Notes under the pieces: generated by a model
Seen by the model: only the letters and a program-made list of their open reading frames with translations
Told to the model about the DNA's origin: nothing
Database searches by the model: none
Assembly (NCBI GenBank): GCA_022570795.1
Contig: JAKUDP010000014.1
Coordinates: 496,001 to 560,000 of the forward strand
Source of the DNA: Sphaerulina vaccinii
Lineage: Eukaryota; Ascomycota; Dothideomycetes; Mycosphaerellales; Mycosphaerellaceae
Length of the DNA stretch: 64,000 nt
Reading direction: 5' to 3'
Shown here: in pieces, positions 23,544 through 34,836 of the stretch
Layout of the letters: each line of letters begins with the position of its first letter
Numbering within the stretch: position 1 is the first letter of the stretch
Translations under genes and position numbers: made by a program

Positions 23544-26500
23544 GAGTATATAGGACGCTATTATAGAAGCATATTCTACTAATATCTTCTAGAAAGATAG
23601 TAGGCCTAGAAATAAGTCTACTACTCTCTAAGCCTAAGCTTTTAAAGTCTAAATATTTTTTAGATATTAGATTAATATTTACTTACTATTCTAGTAATAA
23701 TTTCTTTAATAAGATAATCTATAGTCGAACTTTGCAAGCGCCTAAAGAGTAGGCTTTTAATAAAGAGTATATTACTATTCCCCGAACGTTACCTTAATAT
23801 TCTACTTATATTTATCTAGTATACCTAAGCTCCGAACGCTAAGGAGCGCTATAGATATACTTAACCGAGCTGCTATAATATTACTACTAAAGAAAGAAGC
23901 GAAAAAATAGAGATTTAAGGTACTATATATATAGTATAGAGCGCGAGTAGGGGGTAAAGGCAAGGTTTGCTTATTTGCTAGTTATATATATATCTTACTC
24001 TTTAACTTACTATCGAGTAATAAGCTTCTAGATCTAGAGAGCTTATAAAAGTTAATTCTATATTAGTAGACTATTCGAATTAGATCTCGATTAAATACTC
24101 TATATAGTAAGCTTCTAAATTATATACTATTATTTAGATTAAAAGTATAATATTCGATATTATAGACTTTAATTAGATATATAATATTAAGATAATATTT
24201 GGTTTCGGCTCTTTTGCTTTAAGTATAAGCCTAATATTAGGTTAATATTTATATTTGGGGTAATATTACTTACTTCTTATATTACTTGCTTTAAATATTA
24301 AGCTACTATTAAGAGAATCTATAATTAGCTTGCTAGCAAGGAGGAATATAACTACTACGAGCGCTTAATTTTATTATTTTTAAGTCTCTAAGTCTATAGA
24401 TTCTCTTTTGCCTACTCGAGCTATAATTTATACTCTACTAGCTCTATTTTAATTTCCTTTTCTAAATAAATATTAGACTACTACTAAAGAATTATTATAG
24501 TAGTATTAAGATAATATTATAGGAAAACTACTTACCTATCTTCTTTGCCTTACTTCGAGGTTTCGGCTTAGATAGAGTTAATAAAATTATTACTTTACTT
24601 CTAGTCGAAGATTGCGACTATTTTATAGAGAATTTATCTAGTAGTACTAACCTAGTAGAGCTCGAAGGCTTAGTAATAGGCGTCTCCTTAGCTAGCAATT
24701 CTACTTCCTTAGCTTATTAATCTGCGAATAAACGCTTTCGACAGACTATAATATAATATTAATATTACTCTAATACTAGGATAATAGTACCTTACTCTAT
24801 ATCTAGATATTATCGATCTCCCGAGTAATATTATTACTACTTCGATACCTATTCCAAACGCTATACTAGTATTAAAAGAGATATTATATATAAATTCTCT
24901 AATTAATATAAGTAGCACTAGTAATAGAGGAATAGTTAGCAATTGTTTACCTACTATTAGCCGAACGTTTGTACTTACGCTAGTATAGTAGAGAAAGTAT
25001 CTATTTAGTTACTAGCTTAGTAGCTCTAGTAACTTATAGACTCGATTATATTCGAATATTCCTAAATATTATAATAGACTTATTATAGTATTACTATCTA
25101 GTACTTGTTTATACTATAATAAATAATTAGTAAGGCTTTGTTTTTAGCCTAATTTTAGATCTTCTCTTCTAGATAAGCTAGTATAGTATTAGTAGACTAT
25201 TAAAATAATAATAAGAGAATATTAGCTTACTAGAAAGTTGTCTAATAACTACTATATACTCCTTCTATATATTAATATACTATAGCGACTTTATTAGCGC
25301 CTTAATAGGTCTCTAGTCGTTCCCTACTATGCGATTTACTAATTAATTAAAGTATATACTATAGTATACTATATTATAGTAAATATATTCCTACTATTTA
25401 TAGAATAGTAAGAGAGTATAGAGGTAACGTCCAAGACCTAGAACGTTAGTTTAATAGTCTATTAACGTTCGTTTATTATTTATACTACTAGCCTATTTTG
25501 AACTTATATCTATTATAACTATAGAGATACTATTATTATCGATATATCGCTATTTAATTAGGCTTCTAGTTGTAGCGTTAATAGTATATAAAAGACGATT
25601 AAATATATTCTAGTAGATCTATATAGTCTTACTAAAAATAATAACTCTCGTAAGGGCAATATCTTCTAATATTAGTAGAACGTTCTATTAATAGTTATAT
25701 AATATTTACTTGCTTTTATCTACTTCTTAATCCTAGAGTCTAAACAAAATCTTATTTAGATTCTTTTACTAGATCTACTTAAATAATATATTAACCTCGA
25801 AGTAGTAAATTTAATAGAATAGTACTACTATTTTGTAGTAAAAGTAGATAATTATAATCTAATTACTATCCTAGTAACACGCCTAGATATATTGCTATCG
25901 ACTATTAGCTTAATATTCTATTAATAGTAGGATACTATTTATTACCTTATCTCTCGGACCCTATTTCTAATACTCGAATTTATAGAGGATACTACTAAAG
26001 TGCATACCCTCTAGATATAATAAGAGGTATCGGCGTATAAGATAAGCTAAGATTTGGTCTTGATTTGCAAGAGTAGTATAAAGTTAGGTAAAGTAGTTCT
26101 TGCCCTAGTCTCGGAGGTATTTTTAAATAAGGCTATACTATTTAAAATTAAGTAGAATATTTAGAAAATAGTACCTTACTATTACTTTAATACTTACTAA
26201 ATATTAGCTAATTATTAGTATAATATAAAACAAATTTTTTTAATTTTCTTAATAATACTTTTTAGTATCTATAATAGAAAAGAAGGAATATAGAAGTACT
26301 TTTCTATAAATATCTAGAGTATTTAGAGATATTTTTCGATATTAAATAGAATAAACTTTCTAAACTTAATAGAGTAGTATAAATTAAGTATTTAGCTAGA
26401 GCTAGTCTCTAGATAGATATTATTTTTACTATTAGTCTAATATTTAGCAAATAGTAGTTAAATACTCTATATCTACTATAGTATAGCCTCTACTCTTAGT

Positions 26501-27945
26501 AGCTCTATATAATAATAGTCTAAATAGACGCCTATATTTAGATCTATTAGAAATAGTTATTTAAAGTAATTACTATTAACTTAGTTATTATTACTATATA
26601 TTTTAAAATAGTAGTTATTTTTATTAGTACTATTATAGTAATAATTTATATAGACGATATATAGGTCTTGTTTGCTACTTCTCTCCTATACTAATATTAG
26701 ACTAATGTTCGAAAACTAGTTAACTACTATTTAACTAATATTCGTACGTCGAAAGAATCCTAGCTTTAGAAAGTAAGAATATAACTAATTCTTATAGGTA
26801 GTATAACTTACGAATTTATAATAGGATGCAAAGAATGCGCTAATATTTAGTTAATATTATAGTAATATTCGTAGCAATTTATATATATATTGCTACGCGT
26901 TATCTAGAAAGGTCTAGCTTATTATAGGTATAATTCTCCTCTCTATATTCCTTATACTAGTTCTAGAAATTGTTAGGTAGCTCGAAGTATTTATATCCTA
27001 TATAGATTAGCTCTAATTAATACTATACTATTAAACTAATATTAGTTTAATATTAGCTAAATAGTAACTTACTCCTTATAGACTTTTTTAGAAATATATA
27101 ATAGCGTATCCTACTATAGCTAAACTTATACTTCTTATATAGAACACTACCTAGATAGTTACCTAGAAGGAGGTATCTTATATCTAATACTCTACCTTCT
27201 TGCCTATAAGTATACTAAGTCTAGTTCCTTATTAGTATTTACTTAATATTTATTTAATATTCTATTAGTAGTTACCTAACGTTCTTATATTAATATCTAC
27301 TACGTCGGTACTAGTAGTAAAGTCGACAAGATATCTAGTTTCTTATAAAAAGCTAGCTAGATAATCTAGTAGAGTACTAATATATTCTAACTTTTTAATT
27401 ATTATTAGTTTTAACTTTATAGCTATAATAAAAATTATTAGATTTCTAATCTTTTTAATATCTATATCTTTTGCCTATTAAGAATTAGTTTTAGAATAGA
27501 ACTAGTCCTTATACTCCTTATAGCTAATAGCTAGATTATTAAGCTCTTTTAGTATATCTATAAGTAAATAGTCTAGTAATATTAGTATTAAAAATATTTT
27601 AAATATTATATATATATTCTTAATATTCGATAGTATATTAGATTCTATAAAATCGATACTTAGAACTAGAACTATATAGTTAGATATTATTAGTAGTACT
27701 ATTCTATTACTAAATATTATAGTAATATTATAGTAATATTAAAGTAATACTCTAGAAAACTTTACTCGAATATTATAGAATACTTCGAGCTATACTATAG
27801 AATATAGGTAGGGAAATAAACTTTAACTCCTAGGTATACTAACTAAGATTTAATTATTAAGCAAATAATAAAGTAACAATAGCTTATAGGGCAAATGTTG
27901 TTGTTATAGGAAGGAATAAGTTCGTTAATTCCTAGGCGCCCTCGT
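23544..27945. other. Right arm of the AT-rich island with AATATT blocks
   Basis: The block organisation resumes after the retroelement. Examples with exact 11 nt spacing are near 24,225, 26,190, 26,850, 27,040, 27,245 and 27,715. Intron-like GTAAGT starts are seen here mainly on the minus strand, for example near 23,690, 24,515 and 25,710. No intact gene is seen. Long hydrophobic open frames here are a by-product of AT-rich codons. Confidence 0.6.
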
Positions 27946-27960
27946 TCTTTTAGACCTGCC

Positions 27961-27989
27961 CTGCTTAGTAACTAGCGCTGCTTAGTAAC
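27961..27989. repeat. 17 bp-period direct repeat at the right island edge
   Basis: CTGCTTAGTAAC occurs at 27961-27972 and again at 27978-27989, exactly where ordinary composition resumes. The left edge does not carry it, so it is not an obvious target duplication. Confidence 0.65.
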
Positions 27990-29126
27990 CAGGCGCGCGG
28001 GCTCAGAACGGACTCGCGTCATCTGCCCGCGCCGTTGTTGGCGACTCCAGCTCGCTTGCAAGACTTTTGAAGACCGCCCAGGATATCTCGCGGACTTTGT
28101 ATTGCTCATCAATACCGCGGAAAGAGGTGTAGCATTTCCGTACGGGATGAGATGAAGTCGTCGGATGACCGAGCGAAGCCACAGATCGTGCCCGGCTACC
28201 CCTGATCAGTTCCCGGCTGAATCCAGCTCATCCTGGCTGCACGTCACGAGAAAGATGAGAACGGCAGGGTATGATTGGATGTGGTTTCATGTTTCAACAC
28301 ACGCGAGGAGCGGTGGCCGCTTCGCCAACCACGGGCTGGCGGGTCGGAGAGTAGTGCACATCTTGGAAACTTAGGACGTTTGTGATGTGATATATGCTTA
28401 AGCTTATTAATGGCCTGCGAGTCGAGACCATTAACAGCATACTGGAGCTGAGGAAAACTGCCAGCTTTTGTTCGCTGCGCCAGTAGACCGAGTGGACAGC
28501 GGAAAGTGATCAAAGGCGCTCACATCGGATGCATCACGCCTGATGCGGGAGGTAGATTGCAGTGTGGATGTGTCGTCCGGGGTTCGGTATACATCTTGGT
28601 GGTCCTATAGTTTTCGAGTTTAGCGTAACCTTGTCAACCTTGTCAAGGCCGCAATCAGCGTCCGCGCTTCGGCTGCACGCCGACTTCATGCATTGTCAAG
28701 CCATTTCTTCGGCTCCTGGGGCACGCTGCTGGCTGGCACCAGCCCAGACGCAGGCACGAAACGGAGTTCGTAAGCTTTGCAGTCCTCTGGTTTCACTTCT
28801 TTGCTGCTTCTTGGATGTGCTTTTCCATACCATCAAGTTCATCGATCAACAGGAGTTCGATTCGATCGTCCACCAGTCGCTCCTTTCACGCGACGTTAAC
28901 TTCAAAGTACAGATAGCGAGGGCAACAGTCCCTTCGCGCATCCAGGAGGGCCATCGTGCTCCAGAATAGTTTGGTTTTTGCTCTTGATGCCTGGGCTGAG
29001 CTATGGATTCCTCACCGGCCGCACAGGTACGTCTAGCAGTAGGAGGGACAACGGCGACAGTCCATATAGATCGACGAGCAGGATATGAAGACTGACATCT
29101 TGTCTGTGCAGCGTGATCCGGCTCGA
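27990..29126. other. Gap between the island and the next gene
   Basis: Ordinary composition, short open frames in several directions, none with domains or splice support. A non-coding first exon for the gene at 29127 is possible because a CTGTGCAG acceptor-like site lies just upstream of its ATG. Confidence 0.5.
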
Positions 29127-29973
29127 ATGTCGTCGCCGCCGCAAAGACTGAGTGCGATGTACCAGTATCACAATGCGCCTGAAGTCGCACCCGCACATGG
29201 CCTCGAGTACGACGACACGATATATCCAGCTTCCGACAAGTATCCAGTAATACGAGAGTCGCCCCTCTACGATGGGAAGTTCAGTGGGAGTGGGCGGTAT
29301 TATGGAGATGGCACCAACCGCCCACCTCGGATTATTTTTGGTATGAAGATAAGGACATTCTTGGTGGTTGCGCTGGTCATGGCGCTGGTCGTTATAGGAG
29401 CAGCGGTAGGAGGTGCAGTTGGAGGGAAGCAACTACGGGATCAACATCAAACAGAATTGGCGTAAGTGTTGTACACATCCACATTCCAGTGAAGCAAATT
29501 CACTGACATGCTTGTTCCGCAGAACCTTAAATGCCACAGACACAGCACTATCAGCAACAGCAACGAGGACTACAGCGTCCGCGACATCAACGTTCGTAGC
29601 AGCGACGCCGACATACAAACCATTGAGCGACTGCCCAGCATCGAATGACACAGATTACACATCACAATATGCATCAAACAGCATAGTCTCCCCAAACGTT
29701 GGATTGGACTTCACGAAATACTGCGATCTCGAAAATCCTCTAGGGAAGACGGATGGCCAGAACATCACACAAGCTTTCGTGTACAGCTTCAGCGACTGTG
29801 TAGAAGTCTGCGCAGGATACAACTTTCTCAACTCTGGAAGTAACTGCACTGTGGCAGTCTACGAGCCTGCTGGGGCAAGACCAGCAAATTGCTGGGTTGG
29901 AAACGTAGGCGAGATTCAACCTTCCACACTCAACTCGACCAATGGAACGAATGTAGCGATACTACAGCAATGA
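29127..29973 (+). CDS. Type II membrane glycoprotein with apple/PAN-like Cys-rich ectodomain
   Basis: Two exons, 29127-29461 and 29523-29973, with a 61 nt intron (GTAAGT...GCAG), give 261 residues. The cytosolic N-terminus is Tyr- and Pro-rich. One membrane segment follows at about residues 75-95 (FLVVALVMALVVIGAAVGG), then a Thr/Ala/Ser-rich stalk likely to be O-glycosylated. The distal domain has six cysteines (DCPAS, YCDLE, DCVEVCAG, NCTV, NCWVG) and several N-x-S/T sites. This layout is common among Dothideomycete apple/PAN-like surface proteins. The role is unknown; cell-wall or adhesion function is only a guess. It is the first gene to the right of the AT-rich island. Confidence 0.75.
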
Positions 29974-30951
29974 AGAACTCGACAGTACTATTAATGTATA
30001 ACCCACGGCAACATAACGTCGCAACGACCTTTTCTAGCTTCACCTTGGTACGAATATTTCGCCACATCTCACGAGAAGTGGCACACGGGATCTTTGTTGA
30101 GCGACAACTTCGGAAGTGAACTGGAGACGAGCGACTCTGGAAAGCAGACATAGGCGCATGAGGACGCGAGAGCCCCTCCCACCGCCCCGCGAGCAAGATG
30201 TGCAGAGGGGCATCAGAAGGCGACCGTGAGTGTTCCGAGCACTTATTTGCTTGTGTATGAGAGAGTTCCAGAGAGAGCCAAGAGGTCTGCTCAACTAACG
30301 AATGCGCCAAGTCAACCATTCGCAGTGTAGATAGCGATGTCAGATGTCGATATCTGTAAACGATCACGAACGAGAGCGCGCACTTTCCACTTCACGGCAC
30401 AGCTTCTGCTGTACGGAGTCTCCATTAGTATCGTTACGATGCTGGCTGAAGGCTCATAGCGATCAAGACCTGTACCAGCGGATCTTTCTCTCCTTGTCGC
30501 TCTGCCATTGTGACGCGCCTTCACGTCCAGCGGTCTGGTGGCATAGACGTGGTCTCGACCGCAGCAAGACTTGAGTGATGAGCGCACCCTGTCCTGTCTG
30601 ACGAAAGCGACGCCCTCCTTCAAGACACAACGCGAGACACTCTCGTGTTACGAGCTCTCATCACAGGTCGAGTCACTAGGGCGCTTCACTCGTCAGACAC
30701 ATAACGCAGTCACTCGTCAGACACACAACGCAGTCATGCATGACCCATACTCAGTTCACCACTCCACTCGCGAGATCTCCACACTCAGACTTTGAAAGCA
30801 ACATCAAGTAACAAGTACAGCCTGCCAAACACAAACCATTAAGAAACTCATAGCAAGCATACAGACCAACTCCAGAACAGCCAACCCTGGTCCGAGACAA
30901 ACGACCATCAAGCCACAACCAACAAAACCATCTGGACACAACTTACAAATC
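29974..30951. other. Gap, 978 bp, with a 24 bp tandem repeat
   Basis: No supported gene. The unit CACTCGTCAGACACATAACG plus CAGT occurs at 30687-30710 and 30711-30734 with one mismatch. It is followed by an A/C-rich leader up to the ATG at 30952, probably the 5' UTR of that gene. Confidence 0.6.
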
Positions 30952-31299
30952 ATGTTTCTCCTCGCAAGCGCCTTCAACTTCTTGCTCGCGACACTTTCCC
31001 GGAACATCATCCACTACATCCTTTCCCAGCTCACCTTATTTGACTGGACCGTCATCATTCTGATCCTCGTCATACTTCTGGCACTCAACTTGGCTATCAT
31101 GCAGGTCACGTTCAGAGCTTTTCGTTCCGTCCAGAAGCTCATCTATGATCGCTTCATTGTTAACCTCGGATATCTACTCATAGCAGTTGTGTCAATCGGG
31201 ATCCTTGGAGCTGCTGTCCACATGGTTGAGAAACTTCGGGAAAGCTCGATAAAGACTGGAAGTGGATCACAAGACGAGGTACGGAGGTGGTTTCAATGA
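30952..31299 (+). CDS. Small membrane protein (115 aa), two or three TM segments
   Basis: It opens with MFLLASAFNFLLATLS, has a strong TM segment WTVIILILVILLALNLAIM (about residues 32-50) and a second at about 73-90 (LLIAVVSIGILGAAV). The tail is charged and ends RRWFQ. An A/C-rich leader precedes the ATG, typical of fungal 5' UTRs. It resembles the 121 aa protein at 8694-9059 in size, TM spacing and polar tail. It is the first of five small membrane-protein genes in 4 kb. The function is unknown. Confidence 0.65.
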   Translation: MFLLASAFNFLLATLSRNIIHYILSQLTLFDWTVIILILVILLALNLAIMQVTFRAFRSVQKLIYDRFIVNLGYLLIAVVSIGILGAAVHMVEKLRESSIKTGSGSQDEVRRWFQ

Positions 31300-31452
31300 T
31301 GATGGATAAATAGGAGACTGAGATGAATTGTGTTGCGTAGCCATAGTGGTGCGTCTTAGGCGGTGCATAGACTTCGAATAAGGCTTCTACTCTCGATCGA
31401 ACGCCCACGCCTTGTCTTGGGCCCGTATCTACATGCTACCGCTAGTGACTTC

Positions 31453-32133
31453 TCACTTTGACTTCGAGGAACAAGGCAGATAACTCGCCCTCAAGTCAGA
31501 CTCCGCCTTCTTCACCTTATCACCCGCTGGCGGATCGAAAGTCATAAGTGCCGCGACAACAATGATTAACAACCCAGCGGGGCTACACGCGACCATTGCC
31601 TCAGCGTTAATGGCAAAGCATACGACTAAGAGAAGAGCCGCGACAAGCGCGCAAATGGCCTTGAAGATCGGAACTGTGTCGTGCACGCCTCAGTAAAGTC
31701 CGCTATATTGGTCGAAGATTTCGATTCTCACTGGAAACTTACCCTTCTTCTGCTTACTTTTTTTCTTTTCGGGTGTCTTCACCTTCTCTTCTTTCTTAGC
31801 TTCCACTCGGACTTTCACTTCTCTGAACAGGATCCATCCTGCCTCGTCTCCGAAGATCTCGCGGAAGACTTGTGGTGGAAATGTGCGGAGCTCGTGGCCA
31901 GTTCCCATTCGCTATTTATTTGCTGCGGCACAAACGTCTCGGGAATGGGCGTTGTATTTGACTGCGAGGATGTTGACGAGCCAGAAGCGGATGGTCTCTG
32001 CTGTGGCTGTCTCGGCTGGAAGAGGAGTGTCGAATTCTGGCTCAGGGAGCAGCGCTTTTTCGAGATCTTGGTCGTCTGCGGATGAGTATTGTGGTGGAGC
32101 ATCGTCCTTGGCATCGGTGTATGGAGTCGACAT
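31453..32133 (-). CDS. Small membrane protein (~203 codons), interrupted by one in-frame TAG
   Basis: Exon 1 is 32133-31743 and exon 2 is 31673-31453; the 69 nt intron (GTAAGT...ACAG) keeps frame. The N-terminus is Pro/Asp/Glu-rich (DAKDDAPPQYSSADDQDLEK). The frame meets TAG at 31914-31912 (..AANK-stop-RMGTG..) and then stays open for 60 more codons (PPQVFREIFGDEAGWILF) up to a Lys-rich stretch, and into exon 2. Exon 2 encodes two TM segments (FKAICALVAALLLVVCFAI and LLIIVVAALMTF). The open continuation, the good intron and the TM exon argue that the stop is a point change (CAG to TAG fits) in a formerly or still full-length gene. A 66 nt intron ending in that TAG is possible but its donor (GTCAAC) is poor. 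Confidence 0.5.
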
Positions 32134-32388
32134 GGTAAGGGGTGGGAGTATACTGAGTCTTGGAAGGCGATTGATGAGGATATTGAGTCGTGGGTTATGT
32201 CGTGAAGATTCCTTCCTGTCAGTTAAATTACGAGCAGTAAGAGCGTAGGTGTTGACACGAGTACCAAGGTAGTCACAGTGGCGCATTACCACTTCCTACC
32301 ATGGATCATATCTAGGCATCTATCCCTTATTATCAAACCAAGTCTCCTCCTCCTAGCAAGCATGATTCGGATAACAAACGCGACATCG

Positions 32389-33116
32389 TTATGAGAAGTA
32401 CCATGCCAGGAATGAAAGCGCGCTCCCTGTCATCCCGTGAGTAACGATAAGTTTAGTATTCCACTTCCCGCTCCCAACTTTCTTGCCCTTCTTGACATCT
32501 TCAACTTGGTTAACCTTCTCTCCTTTCTCACCTTCCTCGACTTTCTGCTTTTTCCCGCCTTCCTCGACTTCTCCGACTTGAGGGCTCTCCAACGACGCGA
32601 TCACGAGAGTGATAGCAGCGATGCCCGAGAACACGCCAGTAACCCAAGTCACGAACCCCGAGAACGACAGATTGATAGTACGTGTCACGTACACCACCCA
32701 AGCTACCATCGCAATGCTGTAGAAGACTGCAAGACCCCATTCGAAATCTGCGCTTGGTTAGCGCACACTCCAGCATGATTAGTGAGATGAGACGTACCTT
32801 GATCGTCCTTGGCTCGCTCATGCAATTCTTCTTGTTTCAAGTCACCCTTTGCAAATCTCGCCCTCTTTGCTTCGGCTGCCATTCTTTCAGCCAATCTTTT
32901 CGCCTTTGCTGCCATCTTCTCCGTCTTTGCTGTCATCTTCTCCGCCTTGTATGCGATGATCTTATCGATCTTGGACTCCATGTCCTCCAGCTTGACGAGA
33001 AGGGCAGCACTAACATTTGCGGGATCCTGGGATGCAGTAGAGTGGACAGGCGAGGATTGTGAAGTGTCATCTCCAGATGGACCTGAGGCGGCAATGGATG
33101 GTATCGCAATGGTCAT
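32389..33116 (-). CDS. Membrane protein with N-terminal basic coiled coil (225 aa)
   Basis: Exons 33116-32798 and 32747-32389 with a 50 nt intron (GTACGT...GCAG) give 225 residues in one frame. The N-terminus (MTIAIPSIAAS) is followed by an alpha-helical Lys/Ala/Met-rich stretch with heptad-like AEKMTAK, TEKMAAKAK and AERMAAEAK. Two TM segments follow (WGLAVFYSIAMVAWVVYV and VTWVTGVFSGIAAITLVIA), then a Lys/Glu-rich loop and a last hydrophobic segment (GSALSFLAWYF). The W-x-TG spacing after TM1 resembles the neighbours at 33367 and 34395. A 36 bp element 110-150 bp upstream is nearly identical to one upstream of the 34395 gene. Confidence 0.65.
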
Positions 33117-33225
33117 CTTGCCGATCTGGAAGCTGGCGTGAAGTTGACTGCTGTTCGTTCTGTCGACATCGTGAGCATCGCCACTCAACATATATAGAGA
33201 GAGTGATGTCCATAGAGTAGCCCAG

Positions 33226-33262
33226 ACAGGTGGCGCAGCTTCATCCCTTTCTTGGGCTGTGC
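33226..33262 (-). promoter_or_regulatory. Shared upstream element, copy 1
   Basis: CAGGTGGCGCAGC, two variable bases, then CATCCCTTTCTTGGGCTGTGC. The same 36 bp with only those two bases different lies at 34837-34872. It is 110-146 bp before the ATG at 33116, and a TATATA run (33190-33196) lies between. Confidence 0.6.
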
Positions 33263-33366
33263 TTCTACGCCCTGGTGTCACAACATCTTGTCGAGAGAAT
33301 GTTCCTGATTCGCGCTAGGGTCGTCATACCGATGCTTGTAGGGATGACTAGACCTGTCAAACAGTG

Positions 33367-33691
33367 TTACTGCCAGCATGCAAGCAACATCCAGCGACCT
33401 GTCCAAATCCAGTTCCAGACCATCATTGTAAGAGTTACGGAAGCGCCAGAAATAGCTCCAGTCCACTTCCAACTAAAGCCACACATAGTAGCGTAGCTTT
33501 GAAAGACGCTGAAGAGTAACAGGTAGAGAAGTCCAAATACAACTAGACGATCATCAGTTCAATTCTGCAAGGAGCGGAAGATCTATACTTTTGGCTCTCC
33601 ACTTTGCCGCCTCCAGTTCGGCGTTGACTTGGTCATCCTCTTTGAGAGCGAAATGTCGAGTGATAGTGATGGGTAACGGTGGGTCTGCCAT
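33367..33691 (-). CDS. Small membrane protein (92 aa), two TM segments
   Basis: Exons 33691-33589 and 33542-33367 with a 46 nt intron (GTATAG...CTAG) give 92 residues in one frame. The N-terminus MADPPLPITITRHFALKEDD is polar. Two TM segments follow: IVFGLLYLLLFSVFQSY and GAISGASVTLTMMVWNW, joined by CGFSWKWT. The WKW-x-x-x-SG pattern resembles WRW-x-x-x-TG in the gene at 34395 and W-VTG in the one at 32389. The intron is short but has a plausible branch region. It could alternatively continue past its stop by another intron. Confidence 0.55.
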
Positions 33692-34394
33692 GGTGGTTGT
33701 GTGATGGAATCGAATACTTGTCTTGTTCGTTGGATCGCAGGCAGGTGCATCCTGGCGCATGGAAGAGCTGGACCTTTGCAGATAGACACGAGGCGCCATA
33801 ATCGGACTGCCTTCATGAAAGTAGCAAGAACGATCTTGCTGTTGCTAATGTCAAGTGAGATAGCGCGGCGTCATCCCGTTATCCCTCGCTTCGGCTATGC
33901 TTCGAAGATCTGTGTCACCGCAACAGCATCTTCGATCAAGGCTCGAGGAGAATGAACGTTGCCGCCGTGCACTGTCTTTGCGCTGAGCTGTATAGTCGGC
34001 TGCGTTTGCGAGAGACATCAGACACGAAGTTTGGATTTCGATACAACCTCTCCGTTCCGCATGTCAACTTCGTTCGCACGTCGAGGCTGCTTTCAGTAGC
34101 ATAGACAGCGCAAGATCGCAGAGAGGCCAGCAACGACTACTTTCCTGAGCCCTCGGATGTACCATTCATGCCCGGCGACGTCTTCGCCATCTCGCAACTC
34201 CTTTGAACACTTTGTATCATTCAAGCCACAACAACGTCTCCCTGATTGCTGGCAGAACACCTTTAACAGCTTCAAAAGCAAAGCCCATCATTCTCATCAC
34301 GACACGAATACAACCAAGCGACTCCTCCCAAAAGCGACAAAACAGCAGAAGCCAAAAGGATGCATGCCAAAAGCTGTTCCCTAAGAGATGCCTC

Positions 34395-34705
34395 CTATTC
34401 CTCCCCTCCCATAAGACACACAAGAGTCACAGCCATCGTGACCGAAATGATCCCAGTGATGAAAACCCACCGCCAAGCGATACCATGCTGACCGTAGATT
34501 GTCAAAAGAGCCACGTACACGGCCATGAAAGTGTCGAAAAGAATTATGGCGGCTCGAGCTACCATTTCGATCAGTCGTGGTCTCTTCTATGATGGTGCAG
34601 AGAGGGAAGCAGCAGACCTTCAGCCTTGATAGTGGTAGGCATCATCGTGTTTTCGAGATCTCTATCGCTAGAAGTCTGAGTGCTCACGTCGACAGAGGAC
34701 GACAT
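34395..34705 (-). CDS. Small membrane protein (83 aa), two TM segments
   Basis: Exons 34705-34618 and 34558-34395 with a 59 nt intron (GTCTGC...GTAG) give 83 residues. The polar N-terminus is MSSSVDVSTQTSSDRDLEN. Two TM segments follow, ARAAIILFDTFMAVYVALL and WVFITGIISVTMAVTLVCL, with GQHGIAWRW between and a short MGGEE tail. The donor is not ideal but frame and the membrane exon support the model. It shares an upstream 36 bp element with the gene at 32389-33116. Confidence 0.55.
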
Positions 34706-34836
34706 TGTTGTGTTGACGGTGAGTCGAAAAGTGGTATCGGATTGACCTTCAAGTTGTGTCATCGTCTTGTGATTGGGAAGTCGGATGGTGATTCAGTATC
34801 GTCCTAGGGATCCTGTGTATCTATACAGTCAGAGCC

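Larger units (their letters stand above)
11729..27945. other. AT-rich RIP-affected island, 16.2 kb
   Basis: The text switches abruptly at both ends from mixed composition to AT-dominated sequence in which CA and TG dinucleotides are almost absent while TA is everywhere. That is the signature of repeat-induced point mutation, a premeiotic C-to-T process acting on duplicated DNA in ascomycetes. Stop codons TAA and TAG are therefore dense in all frames and no intact gene exists inside. Contents in order: AATATT block region with intron-like units (11.9-13.6 kb), short tandem repeats, a ~162 bp array (14.0-15.3 kb), ~80 bp repeats (15.6-16.0 kb), more block sequence, the Copia element (17.8-23.5 kb), and a second block region to 27.9 kb. 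Likely heterochromatic. The dinucleotide statement is by eye. Confidence 0.9.

Noticed and set aside
24709..24942. Hydrophobic 77-codon open frame in the AT-rich island
   Set aside because: Ile/Leu/Tyr/Ser-only composition follows from AT-rich triplets; no start context or homology-like motif.
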